64,000 bases of DNA, from the NCBI GenBank assembly GCA_017418975.1, contig JAFOMG010000006.1, positions 450,758 through 514,757 on the forward strand, in the 5' to 3' direction. Positions 55,521-64,000 of this stretch are shown one piece after another (the first letter of the stretch is position 1; each line of letters begins with the position of its first letter). The stretch comes from Sphingomonas sp. GTDB lineage: Bacteria; Pseudomonadota; Alphaproteobacteria; Sphingomonadales; Sphingomonadaceae. The translations under genes were made by a program, and so were the position numbers. Under the pieces are notes generated by a model that was not told where the DNA came from, ran no database searches, and saw nothing but the letters and a program-made list of their open reading frames with translations.

Positions 55521-56102
55521 TTACGCGGCCTTGGCTTCGCCGTCCGCATCCTGCGGGAACGGGAAACCGAAGAGACGGAGAAGCTCGCGGGCTTCCTCGT
55601 CGGTCTTCGCGGTGGTGGTCACGATCACGTCCATGCCGCGGATCTTGTCGACCTTATCGTAGCTGATTTCCGGGAAGATCAGCTGCTCCTTGAGGCCGCA
55701 GGCATAGTTGCCACGGCCGTCGAACGACTTCGGGTTCAGGCCACGGAAGTCGCGAACGCGCGGCAGCGCGATCGTGATGAAGCGGTCGAGGAACTCGTAC
55801 ATGCGCTCGCGGCGAAGCGTGACCTTCGCGCCGATCGGCATGCCCTCGCGCAGCTTGAACTGCGCGATCGACTTCTTCGCCTTGGTCACGACGGGCTTCT
55901 GGCCGGCGATGAGCTCCATCTCCGACGCGGCCTGCTCGACCTTCTTCTTGTCCTGCGTGGCTTCGCCGACGCCCATGTTGAGCACGATCTTCTCGATCTT
56001 CGGCACTTCCATGACGTTCTTGTAACCGAACTTCTCGGTCATCGCCTGGGCGATCTTCTCGTCATAGAGCTTGCGCATGCGCGGCGTGTAGGAATCAGCC
56101 AT
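55521..56102 (-). CDS. rplE: 50S ribosomal protein L5
   Basis: L5 of 193 aa, a 5S rRNA binder contacting P-site t[43 protein letters not shown] and the [20 protein letters not shown] end are typical. It overlaps rplX by 8 bases. A 14-residue C-terminal tail exceeds the E. coli length. Confidence 0.97.
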   Translation of the reverse strand: MADSYTPRMRKLYDEKIAQAMTEKFGYKNVMEVPKIEKIVLNMGVGEATQDKKKVEQAASEMELIAGQKPVVTKAKKSIAQFKLREGMPIGAKVTLRRERMYEFLDRFITIALPRVRDFRGLNPKSFDGRGNYACGLKEQLIFPEISYDKVDKIRGMDVIVTTTAKTDEEARELLRLFGFPFPQDADGEAKAA

Positions 56103-56412
56103 TGATGACCTCCCCGGTCTTGACGGCGACGCGGACCTTCTTGCCGTCGCGCTCCTCGAAGCGGACGCGGGTCGGCTTGCCGTCCTTGGTCACGTGCGCG
56201 ACCTTCGACACCGCCATCGGCGCTTCCGAACGCTCCAGGCCACCCTGCGGGTTGGTCTGGCTCGGCTTGCGGTGGCGCACGGCGACGTTGATGCCCGAGA
56301 CGACGACCTTGCCGTCCTTGGGCAGCGACTTGACGACTTCACCGGTCCGGCCCTTGTCCTTGCCGGACAGGACGATGACCTGGTCGCCCTTCTTGATCTT
56401 GGCAGCAGCCAT
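56095..56412 (-). CDS. rplX: 50S ribosomal protein L24
   Basis: L24 of 105 aa, with the KOW motif [20 protein letters not shown] near the N-terminus and [20 protein letters not shown]. The start at 56412 is used; a Met codon just before (56415) is an alternative. It touches rplN end to start. Confidence 0.96.
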   Translation of the reverse strand: MAAAKIKKGDQVIVLSGKDKGRTGEVVKSLPKDGKVVVSGINVAVRHRKPSQTNPQGGLERSEAPMAVSKVAHVTKDGKPTRVRFEERDGKKVRVAVKTGEVING

Positions 56413-56780
56413 CACAGCACCTCGGGGGCGAGCGAAATGATCTTCATGAAGCCCTTCGAGCGCAGCTCGCGGACCACCGGGCCAAAGATACGGGTGCCGA
56501 TCGGCTCCTCGTTCTTGTTGACCAGGACGGCAGCGTTGCCGTCGAAGCGAATCACCGAGCCATCGGCGCGGCGGACGTCCTTGGCGGTGCGGACGATGAC
56601 GGCGCGGTGCACGTCACCCTTCTTCACCTTGCCGCGGGGAGCAGCTTCCTTGATGCTGACGACGATGACGTCGCCCACGGAGGCGAAGCGACGCTTCGAT
56701 CCGCCCAGCACCTTGATGCACTGCACCCGCTTCGCGCCGCTGTTGTCTGCGACGTCGAGATTGGACTGCATCTGGATCAT
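56412..56780 (-). CDS. rplN: 50S ribosomal protein L14
   Basis: L14 of 122 aa. [20 protein letters not shown] and [20 protein letters not shown] are diagnostic. It is first gene of the spc part. The 64-bp gap to rpsQ is short, so read-through from the S10 part is likely. Confidence 0.97.
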   Translation of the reverse strand: MIQMQSNLDVADNSGAKRVQCIKVLGGSKRRFASVGDVIVVSIKEAAPRGKVKKGDVHRAVIVRTAKDVRRADGSVIRFDGNAAVLVNKNEEPIGTRIFGPVVRELRSKGFMKIISLAPEVL

Positions 56781-56844
56781 CGATCCGGTTCCTTCTCGTT
56801 CGGCCTACCGGGACGGAGCGCCCGGCGGTTCCAGTTGAAAATGC

Positions 56845-57117
56845 TTAGGCGGCTGCGTCCGACTTGGTCGGGGTCGCGTGGGTGTTCACCCGCTCGATCA
56901 CCTTCCAGGTCTTGAGCTTCGAGATCGGCGCAGTCTCTTCGATGCGCACGGTCTCGCCGGCCTTGTACTCATTGCCCTCGTCATGGGCATGATACTTCTT
57001 CGAGCGACGGATGATCTTGCCGTAGAGCGGGTGCTTCACCTTACGCTCCACGAGCACGACGACCGTCTTGTCGCCCTTGTCGGAAACCACGTTCCCGGTC
57101 AGCACGCGCTTCGGCAT
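56845..57117 (-). CDS. rpsQ: 30S ribosomal protein S17
   Basis: S17 of 90 aa. [20 protein letters not shown] and [20 protein letters not shown] are the family blocks. The last gene of the S10 part. Confidence 0.97.
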   Translation of the reverse strand: MPKRVLTGNVVSDKGDKTVVVLVERKVKHPLYGKIIRRSKKYHAHDEGNEYKAGETVRIEETAPISKLKTWKVIERVNTHATPTKSDAAA

Positions 57118-57128
57118 GGTCTCGTTCC

Positions 57129-57332
57129 TTACTTCGCAGCCGAGCGCGAGCGCTCGTTCTGCAGCGTCTTGATGCGGGCGATGTCGCGACGGACTTCGCG
57201 AACCCGGCTCGGCTTCTCGAGCTGGCTGGTCGCGGCCTGGAAGCGAAGGTTGAACGCCTCGCGCTTCAGGTTGCCGAGCTCCTCGCTCAGCTGGTCCTCG
57301 GTCTTCGCACGAAGATCGGTAGCCTTGGTCAT
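57129..57332 (-). CDS. rpmC: 50S ribosomal protein L29
   Basis: L29 of 67 aa, two helices: [20 protein letters not shown] and [20 protein letters not shown], with [18 protein letters not shown] between. It lies near the peptide exit tunnel in the ribosome. Confidence 0.96.
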   Translation of the reverse strand: MTKATDLRAKTEDQLSEELGNLKREAFNLRFQAATSQLEKPSRVREVRRDIARIKTLQNERSRSAAK

Positions 57333-57336
57333 TCTA

Positions 57337-57768
57337 TCAACCCTCCAGGTGCGAGGTATCGCCGAGGCGAGCCACGACCTTGACCTTGATCGGCAGCTTC
57401 ATCGCCGCACGCTCGAACGCTTCCGCCGCGAGCGGGCCGGGCACGCCGTCCAGCTCGAACAGGATGCGGCCCGGCTTGACGCGGGCGACCCAGAATTCCG
57501 GCGAGCCCTTGCCCGAGCCCATGCGGACTTCGGCGGGCTTCGACGAAACCGGCACGTCCGGGAAGATGCGGATCCAGAGACGGCCCTGGCGCTTGATGTG
57601 ACGCGTGATCGCGCGGCGAGCCGCTTCGATCTGGCGGGCGGTGATCCGCTCCGGCTCCATCGCCTTCAGGCCATAGGACCCGAAGTTGAGCGCCGTGCCA
57701 CCCTTGGCGTCGCCATGGATGCGGCCCTTGAAGGCCTTGCGGAACTTGGTGCGCTTCGGTTGCAGCAT
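57337..57768 (-). CDS. rplP: 50S ribosomal protein L16
   Basis: L16 of 143 aa. [20 protein letters not shown] and [20 protein letters not shown] are diagnostic, with the flexible [20 protein letters not shown] loop. It lies 4 bp before rpmC. Confidence 0.97.
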   Translation of the reverse strand: MLQPKRTKFRKAFKGRIHGDAKGGTALNFGSYGLKAMEPERITARQIEAARRAITRHIKRQGRLWIRIFPDVPVSSKPAEVRMGSGKGSPEFWVARVKPGRILFELDGVPGPLAAEAFERAAMKLPIKVKVVARLGDTSHLEG

Positions 57769-57784
57769 TAGTCTGTCCTAACCC

Positions 57785-58491
<707 letters not shown>

Positions 58492-58492
<1 letters not shown>

Positions 58493-58869
58493 TATGCTTC
58501 TTCCTGCTCGCGGACGACGATGCGAAGACGGCTGAACGGCTTCAGGATGCGGGTGGACTTGCCACGGCCGCGGGTCGCGAAGCGCTTCATCGTGATCGAC
58601 TTGCCGACCGAAGCCTCGGCGACGACGAGCGCGTCGACGTCGAGGTTGTGGTTGTTTTCCGCATTGGCGATCGCCGAGGCGAGAACCTTGCGCGCGTCCA
58701 CGGCCATGGCCTTGGTCGAGAACTGAAGGATGTTCAGCGCATCGCCGGCCTTCTTGCCGCGGATCAGGCCCGCAACGAGGTTCAGCTTCTGGGCCGAGCC
58801 GCGGATCTGCGTGGCGACGGCAAGGGCTTCCTTGTCGCCGACCTTACGGGGGGCTGCAGGCTTGCTCAT
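58492..58869 (-). CDS. rplV: 50S ribosomal protein L22
   Basis: L22 of 125 aa, about 15 longer than in E. coli at the N-terminus. [20 protein letters not shown] and the extended loop tip [20 protein letters not shown], which lines the exit tunnel, are present. Confidence 0.97.
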
Positions 58870-59147
58870 TAGCGCTTACCCTTCTTGTCGGCGGCGTGGC
58901 CCGGGAAGAACCGGGTCGGCGCGAACTCGCCGAGCTTCATGCCGACCATGTCCTCGTTGACCGAGACCGGCACGAACTTGCGGCCATTATAGACGCTGAA
59001 CGTCAGGCCGACGAAGTCCGGCAGGATCGTCGAGCGGCGCGACCAGGTCTTGATCGGACCGGCGCGGGTGCCCTGCTCCTGCGCGGTCTGCGCCTTCTTG
59101 AGCAGGTGGAGGTCCACGAACGGACCCTTCCAAACGGAGCGAGCCAT
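58869..59147 (-). CDS. rpsS: 30S ribosomal protein S19
   Basis: S19 of 92 aa, the E. coli length. [20 protein letters not shown] and [20 protein letters not shown] with [18 protein letters not shown] are diagnostic. Confidence 0.98.
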   Translation of the reverse strand: MARSVWKGPFVDLHLLKKAQTAQEQGTRAGPIKTWSRRSTILPDFVGLTFSVYNGRKFVPVSVNEDMVGMKLGEFAPTRFFPGHAADKKGKR

Positions 59148-59150
59148 CGG

Positions 59151-60002
59151 TTAGCCCTTCTTCTTCGCGTGACGGCTGCGGATGATCATCTTGTCCGTCG
59201 CCTTGTTGTGGCGGGTGCGCGCACCCTTGGTCGGCTTGCCCCACGGGGTGACCGGGTGACGGCCGCCCGAGGTGCGGCCTTCACCACCGCCATGCGGGTG
59301 GTCGACCGGGTTCTTCGCGACACCGCGGGTCAGCGGGCGGATGCCCTTCCAGCGGTTGCGGCCGGCCTTGCCGAGATTGGTGTTCTGGTTGTCGGGGTTC
59401 GACACCGCACCAACGGTCGCCATGCAGTTGCCATGGATGTAGCGCTGCTCGCCCGAGTTCAGGCGAACGATCACCATGCCGCGGTCACGGCCGACGACCT
59501 GCACATACGTGCCCGCCGAACGCGCGATCTGGCCACCCTTGCCCGGCTTCATCTCCACATTGTGGACGATGGTGCCGACCGGCATCGACGACAGCTCCAT
59601 GGCGTTGCCCGGCTTCACGTCGGTCTTCTTGCCGGCGATCACCTTGTCGCCGACGGCGAGGCGCTGCGGCGCGATGATATAGGCGACGCGGTCCTTGCCG
59701 TTCTCATCGGCGCCATAGTTCACCAGCGCGATGAAGGCGGTGCGGTTCGGGTCATACTCGATCCGCTCGACGGTGCCCTCGACGTCCCACAGGCGGCGCT
59801 TGAAATCGATGATGCGATAGCGCTGCTTGTGGCCGCCGGCGATGCCGCGCGAGGTCACATGGCCCTTGTTGTTGCGGCCGCCGGTCTTGGTCTTGCCCTC
59901 GGTCAGCGCCTTGACCGGACGACCCTTGTACAGGGCCGAACGGTCGATCAGGATCAGGCCGCGGACGCCAGGCGACGTCGGATTGTAATTCTTGAGTGCC
60001 AT
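59151..60002 (-). CDS. rplB: 50S ribosomal protein L2
   Basis: L2 of 283 aa, close to the peptidyl-transferase centre. [40 protein letters not shown] and the catalytic-region block [20 protein letters not shown] with the conserved His are present. Confidence 0.98.
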   Translation of the reverse strand: MALKNYNPTSPGVRGLILIDRSALYKGRPVKALTEGKTKTGGRNNKGHVTSRGIAGGHKQRYRIIDFKRRLWDVEGTVERIEYDPNRTAFIALVNYGADENGKDRVAYIIAPQRLAVGDKVIAGKKTDVKPGNAMELSSMPVGTIVHNVEMKPGKGGQIARSAGTYVQVVGRDRGMVIVRLNSGEQRYIHGNCMATVGAVSNPDNQNTNLGKAGRNRWKGIRPLTRGVAKNPVDHPHGGGEGRTSGGRHPVTPWGKPTKGARTRHNKATDKMIIRSRHAKKKG

Positions 60003-60322
60003 TACGAATTGACCCCCGAGGTCACGTCGATCTGGTCGCCGTCGGCGAGCGTCACGATAGCCTTCTTCACGTCAGAGCGCTTGTAGGGGGCGCCCTTCCA
60101 CTTCTTGGTCTTGCCCTTCTGGACGATCGTGTTGACGCCGGTCACCTTGACCTTCCAGAGCGCCTCGACGGCGGCCTTGATCTCGGGCTTGGTGGCGTCG
60201 CCGGCGACCTTGAACACAACGGCGTTGTGCTCGGAGACGAGCGTCGACTTCTCGGTGATATGCGGCGCGACAATCACGTCGTAATGACGGTTGTCGATCG
60301 CGGCTGCCTGCTTCTTAGCCAT
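60002..60322 (-). CDS. rplW: 50S ribosomal protein L23
   Basis: L23 of 106 aa, docking site for SRP and trigger factor at the exit tunnel. [20 protein letters not shown] and [20 protein letters not shown] are typical. It overlaps rplD by 8 bases. Confidence 0.97.
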   Translation of the reverse strand: MAKKQAAAIDNRHYDVIVAPHITEKSTLVSEHNAVVFKVAGDATKPEIKAAVEALWKVKVTGVNTIVQKGKTKKWKGAPYKRSDVKKAIVTLADGDQIDVTSGVNS

Positions 60323-60929
60323 TGAAGCGCGCCTCCAGCTTCTCGACGGCAGCGCGGGTCAGGACCAGCGTGTCGTGCTTCAGGATGTCATAGACGTTGG
60401 CGCCCACCGCGGGGAGGACGTTCACGCCGATCAGGTTGCGCGCGGCCAGGAAGCCGTTGCCGGCCTCGCCATCGATCACCAGCGCGGTCTTGCCGGTGCC
60501 GAGCTTGGCGAACTGCGCCTTGAGCTCCGCCGTCTTGGCGGTGCCGAACGCGTCGACGACGATCAGCGAGCCCGCCTTGGCATGGCTGCTGAGAGCCATC
60601 TTCAGGCCGAGCGCGCGGACCTTCTTGTTCAGCGACGGGTTGAAGTCGCGAACGCGAGCGCCGTGCGCCTTACCGCCGCCGATGAACACCGGAGCGCGGC
60701 GATCGCCGTGACGGGCGGTGCCGCCGCCCTTCTGGCGGCCGAACTTCTTGCCCGAACGGGCGACATCGGCGCGCTCGCGAGTGCCGCGCGCGGTGGCGCG
60801 GCGCTTCTCGAGCTGCCAGGTGACGACGCGGTGCAGGATGTCGGCGCGCGGCTCGACACCGAAGACGGTGTCGTTGAGCTCGATGTCGCCCGATGCCTTG
60901 GCGTCGAGGGTTTGAACCTTGACCTTCAC
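60315..60929 (-). CDS. rplD: 50S ribosomal protein L4
   Basis: L4 of 204 aa. The tunnel loop [20 protein letters not shown] and the C-terminal [20 protein letters not shown] are diagnostic. In E. coli L4 controls the S10 operon through the rpsJ leader; rpsJ here is a separate unit, so the same circuit may not apply. Confidence 0.97.
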   Translation of the reverse strand: MKVKVQTLDAKASGDIELNDTVFGVEPRADILHRVVTWQLEKRRATARGTRERADVARSGKKFGRQKGGGTARHGDRRAPVFIGGGKAHGARVRDFNPSLNKKVRALGLKMALSSHAKAGSLIVVDAFGTAKTAELKAQFAKLGTGKTALVIDGEAGNGFLAARNLIGVNVLPAVGANVYDILKHDTLVLTRAAVEKLEARFNG

Positions 60930-61685
60930 TTAGCCCTCCTGGCCTTCGGTCGCCTCGGGGGCCTCGGTCACGTCCGGGGTCTCCGCGGGGGCGGTGTCGT
61001 TGTTGTTGGCAACCGACTTGATGCCGGCCGGGAACGGCGCAGCGTCGGGACGGGCGACCTTCACGGCGTCCTTGACGAACAGCCAGCCACCCTTCGAGCC
61101 AGGGACCGAGCCCTTGACGAAGATCAGGCCGCGCTCGACGTCGGTGCCGACGATCTCGAGGTTCTGCTGGGTGCGGAACTTGTCGCCCATGTGGCCGGCC
61201 ATCTTCTTGTTCTTGAAGACCTTGCCCGGATCCTGGCGCTGACCGGTCGAACCGAGCGAGCGGTGCGAGACCGAGACGCCGTGGGTGGCGCGCAGACCGC
61301 CGAAGCCCCAACGCTTCATGCCGCCGGCAAAGCCCTTGCCCTGGGTCTTGCCCTGGATGTCGACGAACTGGCCGGCGACATAATGGTCGGCCGAGATCTC
61401 GGCGCCCACTTCGAGCAGGCCGTCCGCGTCGACGCGGAATTCATGGACCACCGCCTTGGGCTCGACTTCGGCCTTGCCGAAGTGGCCGCGCTGCGGCTTG
61501 GCGACATTCTTGCTCTTCGCCGTGCCGGCGCCGAGCTGGACGGCAGTGTAGCCGTCACGATCCTTCTCGCGGACGGAGACGACCTGCACGCCTTCGAGCG
61601 CCAGGACGGTGACGGGCACGTGGCGGCCGTCGTCCTGGAACAGGCGGGTCATCCCCAACTTCTTCGCGATCACGCCAGTGCGCAT
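60930..61685 (-). CDS. rplC: 50S ribosomal protein L3 with acidic C-terminal extension
   Basis: L3 of 251 aa, about 40 longer than in E. coli. [20 protein letters not shown] opens it; [20 protein letters not shown] and [20 protein letters not shown] form the core extension reaching the peptidyl-transferase centre. After the normal end ([14 protein letters not shown]) comes a tail with [25 protein letters not shown], strongly acidic and probably disordered. Confidence 0.97.
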   Translation of the reverse strand: MRTGVIAKKLGMTRLFQDDGRHVPVTVLALEGVQVVSVREKDRDGYTAVQLGAGTAKSKNVAKPQRGHFGKAEVEPKAVVHEFRVDADGLLEVGAEISADHYVAGQFVDIQGKTQGKGFAGGMKRWGFGGLRATHGVSVSHRSLGSTGQRQDPGKVFKNKKMAGHMGDKFRTQQNLEIVGTDVERGLIFVKGSVPGSKGGWLFVKDAVKVARPDAAPFPAGIKSVANNNDTAPAETPDVTEAPEATEGQEG

Positions 61686-62073
61686 GACCAGTTGCTCCTA
61701 TGCATAGGCACCCTCGGGACCATTCCCTCGGGTGCGTGCTTCAGCCCGAAAATATGATGCGAGCCCCCGTCCGGGCTGAACCCCTTCCCGAAGGAAGAGG
61801 CGACGGGGGACGCAGACCCGGTTCTCCGAAGAGGCCGGCGGTATCCCTATCGCGATGCGAGTGCGCTCGTGGCGCCCTCCGGCTCCTTGCGTCGGATCGG
61901 GATCGATCCAGTGGAGGAACCTGGCGAATCCCCCTCGGGGGAATCGCGAATCTCGTGTGGAGGCGCGCCTTTACGTCAGCAGCGCTTCCCTGTCCACCCC
62001 CTCACCTGCATTCCTGCGAAGGATGCGGCAGGACGTGAAAGGCCCCCGCTTTCGCAGGGGCCCGTCCGCTGGC
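61686..62073. other. 388-bp hairpin-rich gap between rplC and rpsJ
   Basis: No gene seen on either strand. Read toward rplC there are: the rpsJ terminator (62041-62062), a stem GCGAATCCCCC / GGGGGAATCGC (about 61927-61950), a long-loop pair TCAGCCCG (61741-61748) / CGGGCTGA (61772-61779), and GCACCC..GGGA / TCCC..GGGTGC (61706-61733) ending 20 bases before the rplC start. It must also hold an rplC promoter unless the terminator leaks. Possible leader-type control. Confidence 0.5.
62041..62062 (-). terminator. hairpin after rpsJ
   Basis: Stem of about 9 pairs (GGCCCC.GC / GC.GGGGCC, one wobble) with a GAAA tetraloop on the minus strand, followed by TTTCAC; 12 bases after the rpsJ stop. Confidence 0.65.
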
Positions 62074-62385
62074 TCAGGCCAGCTTGATCTCGACGTCGAC
62101 GCCGGCAGCGAGGTCGAGCTTCATCAGCGCGTCCACGGTCTGCGGAGTCGGCTGCACGATGTCGAGCATGCGCTTGTAGGTGCGCACCTCGAACTGCTCG
62201 CGCGACTTCTTGTCGATATGGGGGCCACGGTTGACCGTGAACTTCTCGATCTTCGTCGGAAGCGGGATCGGGCCACGGATGAGAGCGCCGGTGCGGCGCG
62301 CAGTGTCGGCGATGTCGCCGGTCGCCTGGTCGAGCACTCGATGATCGAACGCCTTCAGGCGAATACGGATATTCTGCGTTTCCAT
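62074..62385 (-). CDS. rpsJ: 30S ribosomal protein S10
   Basis: S10 (NusE) of 103 aa, also a transcription antitermination factor. [20 protein letters not shown] and [20 protein letters not shown] are diagnostic. It is separated from rplC by a terminator and 388 bp, so it appears monocistronic. A hairpin at 62402-62430, 17 bases before its start, may be a leader element or the end of the upstream lipoprotein transcript. Confidence 0.97.
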   Translation of the reverse strand: METQNIRIRLKAFDHRVLDQATGDIADTARRTGALIRGPIPLPTKIEKFTVNRGPHIDKKSREQFEVRTYKRMLDIVQPTPQTVDALMKLDLAAGVDVEIKLA

Positions 62386-62456
62386 GTCCCTACCAATGCG
62401 AAAGAGCGGGCGCCGTTTCCGGCGCTCTTGCTGTGTTGAACTGAACTGAGGCGCGG

Positions 62457-62485
62457 CCCTTACATGGGAGCGCGATTCGGATCAA
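62457..62485 (-). promoter_or_regulatory. candidate promoter of rpsJ
   Basis: On the minus strand TTGATC (62485-62480), 17 bases, TAAGGG (62462-62457), 72 bp upstream of the rpsJ start. The -10 match is only moderate. Confidence 0.35.
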
Positions 62486-62565
62486 GGGGGATACGGCAGA
62501 TTTCGGACGGCTTCACTCGCCAGAGGGAAGCCCACGCCTGCCCGCCCGGAGCGCCCGAATTACCG

Positions 62566-63009
62566 CTAGCGCCATTCGCCAGCCCACCAACCCGGCCGGG
62601 CAACGGCCTTCAGATTGCCGACTCGCGACAGCTTCAGGTGATATGGGTTCTCCGGGCCCAGATGGCCGTTCGCATGAATCAACCGGACGGTGCCCGCGAC
62701 TTCGGCTTCGAAAGCCCTCCCGAAGATAGGGCTGCCCTCGGTGAACGGTCGCGAGAGTTTCGCCAGATCACTTGGGGGATCGATCACGCGGAAGGAGCCA
62801 TTCTCGCATGTCAGGGGCGTCACCATGACGACGGTCCCGCGCTCCATGTCGGGCATATAGTCCGAGATCAGCACGGTAACCTTGCCCATGATATGGTCGC
62901 CATCCTTGTACGATTCACTCTCCCAGCAGGATGGCAGGCGCGTCGGGGCAACCGCCGCGCAGCCCGGCAGCACCAAGCAGACCACAAGAGACCATGACCG
63001 CCCCGCCAT
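62566..63009 (-). CDS. hypothetical lipoprotein between tuf and rpsJ
   Basis: Predicted lipoprotein of 147 aa: a short signal peptide with lipobox LPGC (Cys17), then APTRLPSCWESESYKDGDHI, a beta-rich domain with VTVLISDYMPDMERGTVVMV, and the ending KAVARPGWWAGEWR. One further Cys pair possibility (Cys28 and the Cys in PLTCENGSF). No family recognised. It replaces the direct tuf-rpsJ junction normal in this cluster and follows the tuf terminator, so it needs its own promoter in 63010-63083. Confidence 0.65.
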   Translation of the reverse strand: MAGRSWSLVVCLVLPGCAAVAPTRLPSCWESESYKDGDHIMGKVTVLISDYMPDMERGTVVMVTPLTCENGSFRVIDPPSDLAKLSRPFTEGSPIFGRAFEAEVAGTVRLIHANGHLGPENPYHLKLSRVGNLKAVARPGWWAGEWR

Positions 63010-63083
63010 GGGCTCAGTGTCTGCCTGAATGCCGGCAACCGCAACAGCCCTGCCCGCCGAGCCGGGTCGCCCGGCTACGCACG

Positions 63084-63116
63084 AAAAAGCCCGGCCTCCT
63101 TCGCAGGAGGCCGGGC
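63084..63116 (-). terminator. strong intrinsic terminator after tuf
   Basis: Perfect 12-base stem GCCCGGCCTCCT / AGGAGGCCGGGC with a TCGC loop, followed on the minus strand by TTTTTCG; 31 bases after the tuf stop. Confidence 0.92.
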
Positions 63117-63146
63117 CCTTCGAACTCTACCCTGAAAGGGTGAAGC

Positions 63147-64000
63147 TTACTTCTGGATCTCGGCCACGACGCCGGCACCCACGGTGCGGCCGCCTTCGCG
63201 GATCGTGAAGCGCTGGCCGACGTCCATGGCGATCGGCGCGATCAGCTTGATGCCCAGCGCGACGTTGTCGCCCGGCATCACCATCTCGGTGCCTTCCGGC
63301 AGCTCGATCGTGCCGGTCACGTCGGTGGTGCGGAAGTAGAACTGCGGACGATAGTTGGCGAAGAACGGCGTGTGACGGCCACCCTCGTCCTTCGACAGCA
63401 CGTACACTTCCGACTTGAAGTCGGTGTGCGGCTTGATCGAACCCGGCTTGGCCAGAACCTGGCCACGCTCGACTTCGTCACGGCCGACGCCGCGGATCAG
63501 CGCGCCGATGTTGTCGCCGGCCTCGCCCTGGTCGAGCAGCTTGCGGAACATTTCCACGCCGGTGACGGTGGTCTTGCGGACGTTCTCCTGGATGCCGACG
63601 ATCTCGACTTCCTCGCCGACCTTGACCACGCCGGTCTCGACGCGGCCGGTCACCACGGTGCCGCGGCCCGAGATCGAGAACACGTCTTCGATCGGCATCA
63701 TGAACGGCTTGTCGAGCGGACGATCCGGCTGCGGGATCGACTCGTCGACGGCGGCCATCAGGGCCAGGATCGCGTCCTTGCCGAGCTTGTCGTCCGAGCC
63801 CGAGAGCGCGGCGGTGGCCGAGCCGCGGATGATCGGAATGTTGTCGCCGTCGAACTCACGACGCGACAGCTCTTCGCGGATCTCCATCTCGACGAGCTCG
63901 AGGATTTCCTCGTCGTCGACCAGGTCGACCTTGTTCAGGAAGACGACCATGGTCGGCACGCCGACCTGGCGGGCGAGCAGGATGTGCTCCTTGGTCTGCG
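63147..64000 (-). CDS. tuf: elongation factor Tu (C-terminal part, cut by window edge)
   Basis: About 284 codons are visible, running off the right edge; the first residues seen are [20 protein letters not shown], so the P-loop and switch regions lie outside. The G4 motif is in [12 protein letters not shown]. Domain 2 includes [20 protein letters not shown], and domain 3 ends [12 protein letters not shown], the usual C-terminus. EF-Tu brings aminoacyl-tRNA to the ribosome. In related genomes it follows fusA in the str operon; a strong terminator follows it here. Confidence 0.97.
   Translation of the reverse strand, partial: QTKEHILLARQVGVPTMVVFLNKVDLVDDEEILELVEMEIREELSRREFDGDNIPIIRGSATAALSGSDDKLGKDAILALMAAVDESIPQPDRPLDKPFMMPIEDVFSISGRGTVVTGRVETGVVKVGEEVEIVGIQENVRKTTVTGVEMFRKLLDQGEAGDNIGALIRGVGRDEVERGQVLAKPGSIKPHTDFKSEVYVLSKDEGGRHTPFFANYRPQFYFRTTDVTGTIELPEGTEMVMPGDNVALGIKLIAPIAMDVGQRFTIREGGRTVGAGVVAEIQK

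Overview
The window is high-GC, gene-dense DNA of alphaproteobacterial, most likely sphingomonad (Sphingomonas-like), character. I infer this from the aroQ-accB-accC and YfgM-BamB-Der blocks, a fused ThiS-ThiG, a ribosomal protein S5 with a long RG-rich N-terminus, a zinc-lid adenylate kinase and REP-type palindromes. This is judgement from reading, not a database match. No tRNA, rRNA, CRISPR array, prophage or integron was seen.

Positions 1-41,300 hold ordinary chromosome with housekeeping blocks between small accessory genes. The housekeeping part is: 3-oxoacid CoA-transferase (scoA/scoB, with a lipoprotein acid phosphatase gene between the subunits), thiS-thiG, aroQ-accB-accC-arsC, purL, bfd-bfr, panB, yfgM-like-bamB-der and guaA. 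The accessory part includes an outer-membrane beta-barrel protein, a thiamine-diphosphate enzyme, a diguanylate cyclase, an AraC/GyrI regulator, stand-alone PAS and Hpt proteins, a membrane-protein/XRE pair behind a perfect inverted repeat, and a translationally coupled tetR-ycaQ-tag repair operon facing a DUF1772 membrane gene across two operator-like palindromes. One complete IS5-family (IS427-type) element lies beside guaA. A serine hydrolase and a prolyl oligopeptidase close this part.

Positions 41,500-64,000, read on the minus strand, are the str/S10/spc/alpha ribosomal supercluster: tuf, rpsJ, rplC to rpmD, rplO, secY, adk, rpsM, rpsK, rpoA, rplQ. Gene order is conserved, but the cluster is broken into separate units. 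A lipoprotein gene lies between tuf and rpsJ. A hairpin-decorated 388-bp gap separates rpsJ from rplC. A strong terminator and an opposite-strand PQQ-type sugar dehydrogenase gene separate rpmD from rplO. A polysaccharide deacetylase, an SRPBCC protein and a response regulator separate adk from rpsM. A membrane-protein gene separates rpoA from rplQ. Terminators and candidate promoters sit at most of these breaks, so the pieces are probably transcribed separately.

I found no clear defence island, biosynthetic cluster or otherwise wholly new multi-gene system. The most interesting signals are the broken ribosomal cluster, the phosphatase nested between CoA-transferase subunits, the tetR-ycaQ-tag/DUF1772 locus, the membrane-protein/XRE module, the RG-rich S5 tail and the REPIN-like repeat pairs.
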